In this document: in pieces, positions 16,877 to 25,668 of the stretch | Position numbering within the stretch: position 1 is the first letter of the stretch | Layout of the letters: each line of letters starts with the position of its first letter | From: Pseudoflavonifractor intestinihominis | GTDB taxonomy: Bacteria > Bacillota > Clostridia > Oscillospirales > Oscillospiraceae | Reading direction: 5' to 3' | Assembly: GCF_040096055.1 (NCBI RefSeq) | Contig: NZ_JBBMFK010000020.1 | Coordinates: forward strand, 1 to 64,000 | DNA length: 64,000 bases | Position numbers and translations under genes: made by a program | Notes under the pieces: model-generated | Database searches by the model: none | The model's input: the letters and a program-made list of their open reading frames with translations, nothing else | What the model was told of the DNA's origin: nothing

Positions 16877-16981
16877 ACGGTCCCCGTCCCATACTCCCAT
16901 GGGAACTTTCGCCCCCCGGTTTCCGTCTGAAGAGAGCGCGGATTTCCGCGACACTATGACTGTCTGCTGGAGGATTTCAAT

Positions 16982-18415
16982 ATGAACCGTAAGCTGATCG
17001 CCGTGGGCCTGTCTCTGGCCCTCACCCTCACCGGAGCCCCCGCCCTGGCCGCGTCCGCCGCGGACGGCACCTTCCCCTCCCTCAACACCTACCCCGGCTA
17101 CGCCGACGTGCCCGCCGGCAGCTGGTTTGAGTCCAGCGCCAAAATCTGCTATGAGACCGGCCTCATCACCGGCTCGGACAGGGGCTTTGAGCCCTACCGC
17201 ACCATGGCCGTGTCCGAGGCGGCGGCCATTGCCGCCCGCATGGCCGAAATCCTGGACGGCGGCGACGGCCTGTTTGACAACCCCGCCGGTTCCCCCTGGT
17301 ACACCGGCGCGGTGGACTACCTGAAGGGCCTGGCCAAGGACGACGCGGTGGTGCTCTCCCTGCTGTCCCAGCCCGATAAGACCGTCACCCGGCTGGGCTT
17401 CCTCAAGCTGCTGTCCGCCGCCCTGCCGGAGGATCAGCTGCCCGCCGTCAACACCATCACCGCCCTGCCCGACACCGCCGACGCCGACGTGCTCCGCTTC
17501 TACAACGCGGGCATCCTCACCGGCGTCAACGACTACGGCATGTTCGCCGGGTCCAACACCCTGACCCGCAGCGAGGCCGCCGCCATGGTGGCCCGTGTGG
17601 CCCGGGCCGACCTGCGGGTGTCCTTCACCCCCACCTTTGACGCTGTGGTGTGGGCCTCCCTGGACGTGCCCGACACGGTGTACTTCCAGGGCAATGGCAA
17701 GACCGTCACCGCCCAGATGTACCTCACCCACGCCCTGAGCCTGATTTCCGGGCTGGAGGACGCCAGCGCCGAGGGCGGCGTTGCCTTCAACTGGTCCAAC
17801 ACCCTCAGCAGCGGCGAGACCTACAAGGACTACGTGACCAACAGCGCCATGACCTACTTCGGCGTCACCAAGGACATGGCCACCGAGCAGTACAAGGACC
17901 TGGACATTCAGGTGTTCTACAGCCGCTATCTGGACCTGGGCGGGACTGCCTCCCAGGCGCAGGCCTACACCCTCTACGTGGGCACCGACGGCTCCTTCAC
18001 CTCCTACCCCGCCGCCGCCACCGACCTGGACCCGGCCGCGGACAGCGCCGCAGTGGTGAAGCACCTGCTCTCTGAGATGAGCAAGCTCACCGGCTGGAAC
18101 CTGGACACCGGCGACATCTACGTGGGCAAGGGGGGCGTGACCGTCTCCTGGGCCAGCACCTGCGCCCTGTACACCGGCCCCGCCGAGCCCCAGAAGGACC
18201 AGTTCCACATGTACGACGCCAGCCAGCTGGCCTTCACCCTGCTGGACAGCGTCCAGCGCACCATCCAGTGCGCCTTCTCCCCCGCCAGCCCGGACAGCCT
18301 GGACGTGTGGTTCTGCGCCGCCGACGGCAGCGCCCTCAAGCTGGACAACCTGGGCGTCACCCTGCCCATCGACCAGCCCTACTCCCACGCACTGCTGGAG
18401 CGTCTGATGGGGTAA
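16982..18415 (+). CDS. SLH-domain exported protein with GerMN-like C-terminus
   Basis: A 477-residue exported protein. A signal peptide (about 1-23, ending near AAS) is followed by three SLH-type motifs (about 35-215) and a middle domain (TYFGVTKDMATEQYKDLDIQ) resembling the helical part of SurA/PrsA-type chaperones. The C-terminal domain (about 310-470) has the strand-helix pattern of GerMN domains of sporulation and germination proteins; that match is tentative. It probably sits at the cell surface. The promoter is likely in the 100 bases after repeat R3. It separates hisS from aspS, which is unusual. Confidence 0.75.
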   Translation: MNRKLIAVGLSLALTLTGAPALAASAADGTFPSLNTYPGYADVPAGSWFESSAKICYETGLITGSDRGFEPYRTMAVSEAAAIAARMAEILDGGDGLFDNPAGSPWYTGAVDYLKGLAKDDAVVLSLLSQPDKTVTRLGFLKLLSAALPEDQLPAVNTITALPDTADADVLRFYNAGILTGVNDYGMFAGSNTLTRSEAAAMVARVARADLRVSFTPTFDAVVWASLDVPDTVYFQGNGKTVTAQMYLTHALSLISGLEDASAEGGVAFNWSNTLSSGETYKDYVTNSAMTYFGVTKDMATEQYKDLDIQVFYSRYLDLGGTASQAQAYTLYVGTDGSFTSYPAAATDLDPAADSAAVVKHLLSEMSKLTGWNLDTGDIYVGKGGVTVSWASTCALYTGPAEPQKDQFHMYDASQLAFTLLDSVQRTIQCAFSPASPDSLDVWFCAADGSALKLDNLGVTLPIDQPYSHALLERLMG

Positions 18416-18471
18416 TTCAAATACAAACCGTTATTCTTATGCATTATATTACAATTTGGAGTTGATTTGAC

Positions 18472-20271
18472 ATGGCAAATGCCAAAACCTACTACCGCAC
18501 CCACTCCTGCGGGGAGCTCCGCATGGAGCACGTGGGACAGACCGTCACCCTGGCCGGCTTCCTGGAGAACTTCCGTGAGGTGGGCGCCAACCTGGGCTTC
18601 CTGGTGCTGCGGGACTTCTACGGCACCACCCAGGTGGTGGCCGAGACCGAGGAGATGGTCAAGACCATCAAGGCCCTGAACAAGGAGTCCACCATCCAGG
18701 TCACCGGTGTGGTGCGGGAGCGGGACAGCAAGAACCCCAAGCTGCCCACCGGCGACATCGAGGTTGTGCCCCAGAAGATCGAGGTGCTGGGCCGCTGCCG
18801 CCACAACGAGCTGCCCTTCCCCATCAACCGCAGCCGTGAGGCCGACGAGTCCGCCCGCCTCAAGTACCGCTATCTGGACCTGCGCAACCCGGAGGTGAAG
18901 AATAACATCGTCCTCCGCTGCAACGTGGTGTCCGCCCTGCGGCAGGCCATGACCGCCCACGGCTTCATGGAGATCACCACCCCCATCCTGACCGCCTCCT
19001 CCCCCGAGGGCGCCCGGGACTATCTGGTGCCCAGCCGCAAGCACCCCGGCAAGTTCTACGCGCTGCCCCAGGCCCCCCAGCAGTTCAAGCAGCTGCTGAT
19101 GGCCTCCGGCTTCGACAAGTACTTCCAGATCGCCCCCTGCTTCCGGGACGAGGACGCCCGCGGCGACCGCTCCCCCGGCGAGTTCTACCAGCTGGACATG
19201 GAGATGGCCTTTGCCGACCAGGAGGACGTGTTCGCCGTGCTGGAGGACGTGCTGCCCCCCATCTTCGCCAAGTACGGCAAGTACGACTCCGCCTCCTCCG
19301 CCCCCTTCAAGCGCATCCCCTACCTGGAGGCCATGGAGACCTACGGCTCCGACAAGCCCGACCTGCGCATCGACCTGACCGCCCAGGACGCCACCGAGGC
19401 CCTGGGTGCCTGCGGCTTCGGCCCCTTTGAGGGCAACACCGTCAAGGCCGTGAAGGTCACCGGCTTCTCCGCCACCCGCAAGCAGATCGACAAGCTGTGC
19501 GCCGACGTGGAGGTCCAGGCCGGCGGCAAGGTCTACTGGTTCCGCTACGACGAGAAAGGCGAGATCGTGGGCGGCATCGCCAAGTTCGTCCAGCCCATCA
19601 AGGACGCCGTGGTGGCCGCCCTGGGCCTGGAGAAGGGCACCTTCGTGGGCCTGACCGCCGGCAAGAAGCTCTCGGCGCAGAAGACCGCCGGCGTGCTCAT
19701 CAAGATGCTGGCCCCCCTGTGCCCCGACCACTTCCACAAGGAGACCTACGAGTTCTGCTGGATCGTGGACTTCCCCATGTACGAGATCGGCGAGGAGAGC
19801 GGCGAGCTGGAGTTCTGCCACAACCCCTTCTCCATGCCCAACGGCGGACTGGATATCCTGAAAAAGGCCGCCGCCGGTGAGGTGGACCCCCTGTCCATCA
19901 CCGCCTTCCAGTACGACCTGGTGTGCAACGGCGTGGAGCTGTCCTCCGGCGCCGTCCGGAACCACGACCCAGAGATCATGATCGAGGCCTTCCAGCTGGT
20001 GCGGCTGGGCGAGGACGACGTCAAGGCCAAGTTCCCCGCCATGTACAACGCCTTCACCTACGGAGCCCCCCCGCACGCCGGTATCGCCCCCGGCGTGGAC
20101 CGGATGGTCATGCTGCTCTCCGGCGAGGACTCCATCCGGGAGGTTATCCCCTTCCCCATGAACAAGAACGCCCAGGACCTGATGATGGGCGCCCCCAGCT
20201 TTGTGGACCCCAAGCAGCTGGACGAGCTGAACATCGTCTGCACCAAGAAAGAGGACGAGACTGCCGAATAA
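18472..20271 (+). CDS. aspS: Aspartyl-tRNA synthetase
   Basis: A 599-residue bacterial-type AspRS. It has an N-terminal OB-fold anticodon domain (about 1-110), class II motif 2 (FRDEDARGDRSPGEFYQLDMEM), the bacterial GAD insertion domain (about 295-420), and motif 3 (GIAPGVDRMVMLLSG). Length is normal. It charges tRNA-Asp. The ATG at 18472 follows a GGAG. No T-box or clear promoter is seen directly upstream, so it may be read from the SLH gene or the hisS leader, whose predicted specifier is an Asp codon. Confidence 0.95.
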   Translation: MANAKTYYRTHSCGELRMEHVGQTVTLAGFLENFREVGANLGFLVLRDFYGTTQVVAETEEMVKTIKALNKESTIQVTGVVRERDSKNPKLPTGDIEVVPQKIEVLGRCRHNELPFPINRSREADESARLKYRYLDLRNPEVKNNIVLRCNVVSALRQAMTAHGFMEITTPILTASSPEGARDYLVPSRKHPGKFYALPQAPQQFKQLLMASGFDKYFQIAPCFRDEDARGDRSPGEFYQLDMEMAFADQEDVFAVLEDVLPPIFAKYGKYDSASSAPFKRIPYLEAMETYGSDKPDLRIDLTAQDATEALGACGFGPFEGNTVKAVKVTGFSATRKQIDKLCADVEVQAGGKVYWFRYDEKGEIVGGIAKFVQPIKDAVVAALGLEKGTFVGLTAGKKLSAQKTAGVLIKMLAPLCPDHFHKETYEFCWIVDFPMYEIGEESGELEFCHNPFSMPNGGLDILKKAAAGEVDPLSITAFQYDLVCNGVELSSGAVRNHDPEIMIEAFQLVRLGEDDVKAKFPAMYNAFTYGAPPHAGIAPGVDRMVMLLSGEDSIREVIPFPMNKNAQDLMMGAPSFVDPKQLDELNIVCTKKEDETAE

Positions 20272-20281
20272 GGCCCCATAA

Positions 20282-20916
20282 GCCTTCCCCCCGGGGGGAA
20301 GGTGGCTGCCTCTCGGGGCCCCCGCACGAGCCCAGCGAAGCGGGTCGTGTGGGGAGAGGACGAGCAGCGGAGTGAACGAGGCCTGCCGCTTGCGGCGGGC
20401 TGAGCGATACGCAGCTTGCGAGGACGATGGCGGATGAGGGGAGGGCCTTCAAGCTTGCAAAGATGAGAGGAACGGTCTCCGACGGGGTACTTTTCTCCGG
20501 CGAAAAGTACCAAAAAGCCGCCATGGGGCAACAGGCGCGGAAGGGCCCTTTCAGGGCCAAACGCGCCCGTTTCCCCCTGGTACCCCCTTCGAGGACGCGT
20601 CCGGCGGCGGCAAAATTCAATCACCCGCCGTATTTGTGAGCAGTTACCACGCCGGTTCGGTGCCCCGTGTGCCGTTCCCCTTCTGCCCGAGCAGGGTTAG
20701 CCCCCAGACTTGTGGGCCGCTGCAATTCAATGACCTTTCTCAATGCCGCACGCAGTCTCTGCGCCGTGTTTCAGTCTCCGCTGAACGCCGCAATTCCCCT
20801 CATCAGTCACGCTTTGGCGTGACAGCTTCCCCCCAGGGGGAAGCCTATGGGATGCGTTCTAAGCCTTCCCCCTGGGGGGAAGGTGCCCCAGTGCGCACAC
20901 TGGGGCGGATGAGGTG
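20282..20916 (+). repeat. Composite interspersed repeat R4
   Basis: M1/M2 fused start (20282-20445), M3 variant with stem GGTACTTTTC/GAAAAGTACC (about 20480-20590), M4 (about 20590-20780), an opposite-facing M1 (CCCCTCATCAGTCACG and C-run/G-run, about 20797-20850), and M1 with second hairpin CCCCAGTGCGCACACTGGGG to 20916. Confidence 0.88.
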
Positions 20917-20968
20917 AACCCCTCGTATGCCACAGTTTCCTGCCACAGAAAAAAAGGAGTGACGGTTC

Positions 20969-21790
20969 ATGTCCCAACTGCCCAGATCCATCGGTCTTAC
21001 CGGAGTGAAAAACGCCCGCGAGTTGGGCGGCATTCCCGCCGCCGGCGGAAAACAGGTGCGGAAGGGGCTGCTGCTGCGCACCGGCGCCCTGTGGGAGGCC
21101 ACGGAGGAGGACCGCCGCATCCTTGCCCAGGACTACCATCTGGCCTGGGTGGCCGACTTCCGCACCCTCAAGGAGGCCGGCGCACGGCCCGACCCCGCTT
21201 TCCGGGGCACCTCCTTCTACCACCTGCTGGTGCTGGACGAGAACGGCGGCGGTATGAGCCAGGCCGCCCGCTCGGTGGCGGAGCACGACCGGAGCGACTT
21301 CAACGCCCTGCTGCTGGCCATGGCCAGGTCGGGCACCTTCAGCAACCGGTCCTACTGTGAGATGTTCTTCACCGCCTGGGGGCTGGAGGCCTACCGGGCC
21401 TTCCTGGACCTGGCCCTGAAGAACGACGGAGAGCACGCCCTCCTCTTCCACTGCACCGCCGGCAAGGACCGCACCGGCATCGCCGCGGCCCTGCTCCTCT
21501 CCGCCCTGGGGGCCGACCGGGAGGCCATCCTGGAGGACTTCCTCCTCACCAACCGGTATCTGGCCCACGAGCTGGCCCAGGCCGAGGCCTATGCCCGGCA
21601 GAACTGCCCCGGCGACGCCGAGGCCCTCATGCCCGCCATCCAGGCCACCGCGGGCGTGGACCGGCAGAACCTGGCGCTTCTGCTGGAGGAGATCGACCAG
21701 CGGTTCGGCTCCATGGACGCCTTTCTCACCGGCCCCATGGGCCTCAACAACCGGAAGCTGGAGCGCCTGCAGGGCATCTATCTGGAGTAA
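20969..21790 (+). CDS. Tyrosine-protein phosphatase (DSP/Y_phosphatase3 type)
   Basis: A 273-residue phosphatase. The catalytic P-loop reads HCTAGKDRTG (CX5R with Cys and Arg in place), preceded by TGVKNARELGGIPAAGGKQVRKGLLLRTGAL and WVADFRTLKEA, both typical of Y_phosphatase3 proteins such as LipA of Listeria. It may dephosphorylate protein tyrosine or phosphoinositides; no substrate can be named. AAAAAGGAGTG lies about eight bases before the ATG. It is monocistronic, with a strong terminator downstream and a repeat on each side. Confidence 0.88.
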   Translation: MSQLPRSIGLTGVKNARELGGIPAAGGKQVRKGLLLRTGALWEATEEDRRILAQDYHLAWVADFRTLKEAGARPDPAFRGTSFYHLLVLDENGGGMSQAARSVAEHDRSDFNALLLAMARSGTFSNRSYCEMFFTAWGLEAYRAFLDLALKNDGEHALLFHCTAGKDRTGIAAALLLSALGADREAILEDFLLTNRYLAHELAQAEAYARQNCPGDAEALMPAIQATAGVDRQNLALLLEEIDQRFGSMDAFLTGPMGLNNRKLERLQGIYLE

Positions 21791-21825
21791 ATTTCGCCAT
21801 ATTGGGCCGCATTTTGGCCTTTTCA

Positions 21826-21866
21826 GCCGTCCTCCGGCAGGATTTTCCCGCCGGAGGACGGCTTTT
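21826..21866 (+). terminator. Rho-independent terminator of the phosphatase gene
   Basis: GCCGTCCTCCGGC (21826-21838) pairs perfectly with GCCGGAGGACGGC (21850-21862), then TTTT. Confidence 0.9.
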
Positions 21867-21909
21867 CAAAAAATATTCACAAAGTGGCCTTCTCCGTTCA
21901 TAAAATGTT

Positions 21910-22100
21910 CCCATTTTTTTCAGACTGGTTTCAGCTTGATTGGGTATCATATGCATGTCAACAGAGATGATACCTCTCTCTTTTGACTCTTCCCAAGCCC
22001 GGACGGAGCCTTGAGCAAGTTCCGCCGATCGGGCCGCGTTTCTTCTTTCCTTCTTTCCCGGCAAAAAGCCGGCCTGTCTGACAGGCCGGCTTTTTGCCGT
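21910..22100 (+). ncRNA. Possible small RNA locus (weak)
   Basis: A noncoding stretch between two terminators. It has a GGTATCAT/ATGATACC hairpin (about 21945-21977), a second stem CCCG..CGGA/TCCG..CGGG (about 21996-22033), a pyrimidine-rich tract (about 22040-22059), and a perfect 41-base palindromic terminator (22060-22100). TAAAAT near 21900 could be a -10. No ORF or known RNA family is recognised. The terminator palindrome works in both directions. Confidence 0.3.
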
Positions 22101-22219
22101 CTATTCTGCGCTTTCGGAGCGAAACCTGACCCTTTCACCATCAAAAGTGTATTGCCTGCCCCATCTTTTGCTTCGCCGGGCTAATGCGGAGGCCCATTTG
22201 TGGCACTGTAAGCTGCCGT

Positions 22220-22764
22220 CCCCCTCATCCGCCCCCTTCGGGGGCACCTTCCCCCCAGGGGGAAGGCTTGCCTGGGGGAAAAGCTGAAACACGGCGCAGA
22301 GACTGGGTGCGGCATTGAGAACGGTCATTGAATTGCAGCGGCTTACAAGTCTGGGGGCTAACCCTGCTCGGGCAGAAGGGGAACGGCACGCAGGGCGCCG
22401 AACCGGCAAGCAACTACTTTCAAGTTGGGCGGCTTCTTGGACACCACCGCCGCAAGCCGCGTCCCCGAAGGGGGTACCAGGGGGAAACGGGCGCGTTTGG
22501 CCCTGAAAGGGCCCTCCGCGCCTGTGCCCCATGGCGGCTTTTGGGTACTTTTCGCCGGAGAAAAGTACCCCGCCGGAGGCTCGTCCTCGCAAGCTTCATA
22601 TCCCTCGTCCCGCCGCAAGCGGCAGGCCTCGCTCACTCCGCTGCTCGTCCTCTCCCCACGGAAGGCGTTCCGCCTTCCGCGGGGGCCCCATTTACCGCGC
22701 TATGACCGGTTCCCCTCATCCGTCATTTGCTCCGCAAATGCCACCTTTCCCCCAGGGGAAAGGC
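22220..22764 (-). repeat. Composite interspersed repeat R5 (inverted)
   Basis: A minus-oriented copy. Reading along plus: CCCCTCATCC and M1 with hairpin GCCCCCTTCGGGGGC (22231-22245), then M4, M3 (stem GGTACTTTTC/GAAAAGTACC), M2, and an M1 ending at 22764, all reverse-complemented relative to R2-R4. Confidence 0.88.
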
Positions 22765-22833
22765 TTGGGGTGCCGCACTATTTTCTCCCCGCGCTGGTAC
22801 AACGGACTCTTAATAAAGGCCATGGGCACCGCC

Positions 22834-22862
22834 TTGCGGGCCGGGGCCGGTTCTGGTATACT
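22834..22862 (+). promoter_or_regulatory. Promoter of the decarboxylase gene
   Basis: TTGCGG (22834-22839), a 17-base spacer and TATACT (22857-22862), immediately after repeat R5 and 28 bases before the start codon. Confidence 0.7.
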
Positions 22863-22890
22863 GGAGAAAACGCTTCCGGGAGATGACGCC

Positions 22891-24225
22891 ATGGGACCCA
22901 CCCCCCTCTACGATGCCCTTCGGGCCTTTTCCGCCCAAAGCCCCCTGCGGATGCACATGCCCGGCCACAAGGGGGCCGCCATGCCCGCCCCCGCGTTCAC
23001 CCCCCTGGCGGCCATCGACTTCACCGAGCTGCCCCCCACCGGCGACCTGTTCTCCGGGGACGGGCCCATCAAGGAGGCCGAGGACCTGTGGCGGGACGCC
23101 CTCCATATGGGGGAGTGCCTGTTCCTCACCGGCGGCTCCACCCAGGGCATGCTGACCGCCCTCACCCTCACCTGCCGCCCCGGGGACGCCGTGCTGCTGG
23201 ACCGGGGGTGTCACCGGTCGGTGTACAACGCCCTGGCCCTGCTGGACCTGCACCCCGTGTTTCTCCCCCGTCCCTGGCTGGCGGAGGCCGGCGTCACCGG
23301 CCCGGTTTCTCCACAGGACGTGGAAAATCTGTTGAATTCCCACCCGGAAATCAAGACTGTCTGTATTACATCGCCTACATATTACGGTGTGTTGTCGGAT
23401 TTGCCCGCTCTGGCCAACCTGATTCACCACAGAGGTGGAAAGCTGGTGGTGGACGCGGCCCACGGCGCCCACCTGCCCTTCCTGGGGTACAGGGGCATGG
23501 AGGAAGTGGACGTGGCCGTGGTGTCCGCCCACAAGACACTCCCCGCCCTGGGCCAGACCGCCCTGCTGCTGTCGGGAAAAGGCAGCGGCTTTGCCCACGG
23601 CGACCTGCGCTCCGCCGCTTCCCTGTACGGCAGCTCCAGCCCCTCCTACGTGCTCATGGCCAGCCTGGACCTGGCCCGGGCCTGGATGGAGGACGAGGGC
23701 AAACCGGCCTATGAGGAGACTGCCCGGCTGACGGCAGACCTGCGGCGGCGCTTCCCCGCCCTGACCGAGGACATGGCCCCCCTGGACCCCACCCGGTTCG
23801 TGCTGCGCACCGGGGACGGTTTTGCCGTCCAGGAGGCCCTGGAAAAACTGGGGGTGTGGCCCGAGATGGCGGACGCCGGCCATGTGGTGTTCATCCCCAC
23901 CTGCGCTGACGGCCCGGAGGAGTTCGCCCGGCTCTCCCAGGCCATTTCCCGGGTGAATCCGCCGCCCCCGGAGAACAATCCCTTCCCGCCGCCGCCCCCC
24001 CTGCCCCGGCTGGTGTGCTCCCCCAGACAGGCCCGCTTCGCCCCCTGGGAGACCGTGCCCTTTGCCGCCGCCCAGGGCCGGGTGTCCGCCGGGCAGATCG
24101 CCCCCTATCCGCCGGGGGTGCCCGTGGTGGCCCCCGGGGAGGAAATCGGGAAAAAACATCTCGCATATTTGTCGCAGATAGGTTATAATATGGGAAAAGA
24201 GGGCTGCCGGGTGCTCTGCCTGTAA
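22891..24225 (+). CDS. Orn/Lys/Arg decarboxylase family PLP enzyme
   Basis: A 444-residue fold-type I PLP enzyme of the Orn/Lys/Arg decarboxylase major-domain group, short like Bacillus YaaO/SpeA. It begins with MHMPGHKG (residues 21-28). The PLP lysine is K215 in SAHKTLPALGQTA, and VVDAAHGAHL (186-195) holds the PLP-ring Asp/His. It should decarboxylate lysine, arginine or ornithine to a polyamine precursor; which one is not clear. Bacillus yaaO lies in the same position just before yaaQ-holB-yaaT. The ATG at 22891 has GGGAGATGACGCC upstream. Confidence 0.88.
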   Translation: MGPTPLYDALRAFSAQSPLRMHMPGHKGAAMPAPAFTPLAAIDFTELPPTGDLFSGDGPIKEAEDLWRDALHMGECLFLTGGSTQGMLTALTLTCRPGDAVLLDRGCHRSVYNALALLDLHPVFLPRPWLAEAGVTGPVSPQDVENLLNSHPEIKTVCITSPTYYGVLSDLPALANLIHHRGGKLVVDAAHGAHLPFLGYRGMEEVDVAVVSAHKTLPALGQTALLLSGKGSGFAHGDLRSAASLYGSSSPSYVLMASLDLARAWMEDEGKPAYEETARLTADLRRRFPALTEDMAPLDPTRFVLRTGDGFAVQEALEKLGVWPEMADAGHVVFIPTCADGPEEFARLSQAISRVNPPPPENNPFPPPPPLPRLVCSPRQARFAPWETVPFAAAQGRVSAGQIAPYPPGVPVVAPGEEIGKKHLAYLSQIGYNMGKEGCRVLCL

Positions 24226-24280
24226 GTGTGTGGCGGGCAGGCCCGCCCTCTCTCTCATTGTTCCTTTAGGAGGGATTACC

Positions 24281-24604
24281 ATGAAACTGATTCTTGCCAT
24301 CATCAACCGGGACGACGCCAACGCCGTCACCCAGTCCCTGACCAAAGCAGGCTTCTCCTCCACCAAGCTGTCCACCACCGGCGGCTTCCTCATGGCGGGC
24401 AACGTCACCATCCTGGTGGGCGTGGACGAGGAGAAGGTCCAGGCTGTGATCGACATCATCAAGGAGCACTCCCACAGCCGCAAGGAGCTGATCCCCACCA
24501 CCACCGAGATGAGCTACGGGTATTACCCCTCCATGCCGGTGGAAGTGCTGGTGGGCGGCGCCACCATCTTCGTGGTGGACATCGAGCGGTTCGAGCGCGT
24601 CTGA
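24281..24604 (+). CDS. darA: Cyclic-di-AMP receptor DarA (PstA/YaaQ)
   Basis: A 107-residue PII-like protein. The start MKLILAIINRDDANAVTQSLTKAGFSSTKLSTTGGFLMAGN is diagnostic of the DarA/PstA family, which binds c-di-AMP as a trimer; the GGFLMAGN loop and the C-terminal GGATIFVVDIERFE strand are both present. Its downstream target is unknown in any species. A strong TTAGGAGGG precedes the ATG at 24281. The stop overlaps the holB start by one base, and the order decarboxylase-darA-holB-ricT follows Bacillus yaaO-yaaQ-holB-yaaT. Confidence 0.93.
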   Translation: MKLILAIINRDDANAVTQSLTKAGFSSTKLSTTGGFLMAGNVTILVGVDEEKVQAVIDIIKEHSHSRKELIPTTTEMSYGYYPSMPVEVLVGGATIFVVDIERFERV

Positions 24605-25599
24605 TGAACCTGAGCCTGTTGGCGGGCAACGCCGCCCTCAAGGGGCAGCTGGAGGCCCAGACCGCCCGTCGGGGCCTGTCCCATGCGTACATCCTCAGCG
24701 GTCCGGCCGGGGTGGGCAAGCGTACGCTCTCCCGGGTCCTGGCCGCTGCCTTTGTATGCAGGGGCGGCGGGGACAAGCCCTGCCTCTCCTGCCCCGACTG
24801 CCGCAAGGCCATGGGGGGCATCCACCCGGATATCTCCGTCATCGGGGACGACGGCAAGGACATCAACGTGGCCCAGATCCGCTCCCTCCGGGCCGACGCA
24901 TACATCCGCCCCAACGAGGCCGGGCGCAAGGTGTACATCCTGGAAAACGCCCAGACCATGAACGCCAGCGCCCAGAACGCCATGCTCAAGCTGCTGGAGG
25001 AGGGGCCGCCCTACGCCGCCTTCCTCCTCCTCACCGACAACGCCGCCGCCCTGCTCCAGACCGTCCGGTCCCGGTGCGAGACATTGACGCTCTCCCCGGT
25101 GACCGAGGCCGAGGCGGAGGCCTGGCTGATGGGCAAGTATCCGGACAGGCCAAGGGAGGCTCTCTCCCAGGCCGCCCGCCGGTGCGAGGGCCTGCTGGGC
25201 CGGGCCGTGGAGGAGCTGGAGGGCGCCGCCGGCGCCGACGATCAGGCCCGCACTGCCGCCCCCCAGCTGATCGCCCGGCTGTCCGCCGGGGACGAGCTGG
25301 CCCTGATGGAATTCTGCATCTCCCTGGAGAAGTGGGACCGGGACAGCCTGGCCGCCCTGTTCTCCGAGGGGGTCCTGCTGCTGCGCCACGCCCTGGTGCT
25401 CCAGACCGGCGGGGACTGCGGCGAGACCGACCCGGACCGCCGCGCCGCCGCTGCCAACGCCGCCCGCGCCCTGTCCCCCAGGGCCCTGCTCTCCGCCGTG
25501 GACGTGCTGGAGAAGCTGCGCGCCTCCTGCGCCTTCAACGTGGGCGCGGGACACCTGGCCGGCTGGCTGTGCGCCGCCCTGGCCCGCTGCCGGGGGTAA
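24604..25599 (+). CDS. holB: DNA polymerase III subunit delta'
   Basis: A 331-residue AAA+ clamp-loader subunit. Walker A-like GPAGVGKRT is at about 34-42, a zinc-binding cysteine group is in CRGGGDKPCLSCPDC, and the sensor-1 region is NAMLKLLEEGPP. Delta' opens the sliding clamp with tau/gamma and delta, the clamp itself being the dnaN product in this window. Its ATG overlaps the darA stop (TGATG). A 69-base gap leads to ricT. Confidence 0.93.
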   Translation: MNLSLLAGNAALKGQLEAQTARRGLSHAYILSGPAGVGKRTLSRVLAAAFVCRGGGDKPCLSCPDCRKAMGGIHPDISVIGDDGKDINVAQIRSLRADAYIRPNEAGRKVYILENAQTMNASAQNAMLKLLEEGPPYAAFLLLTDNAAALLQTVRSRCETLTLSPVTEAEAEAWLMGKYPDRPREALSQAARRCEGLLGRAVEELEGAAGADDQARTAAPQLIARLSAGDELALMEFCISLEKWDRDSLAALFSEGVLLLRHALVLQTGGDCGETDPDRRAAAANAARALSPRALLSAVDVLEKLRASCAFNVGAGHLAGWLCAALARCRG

Positions 25600-25668
25600 G
25601 GGCCCATTTCCGCCGCCATCGGGCGGCCCTATTCTGAACGCGCGCCCAGGTGGGCGCTGGAGGTACCT

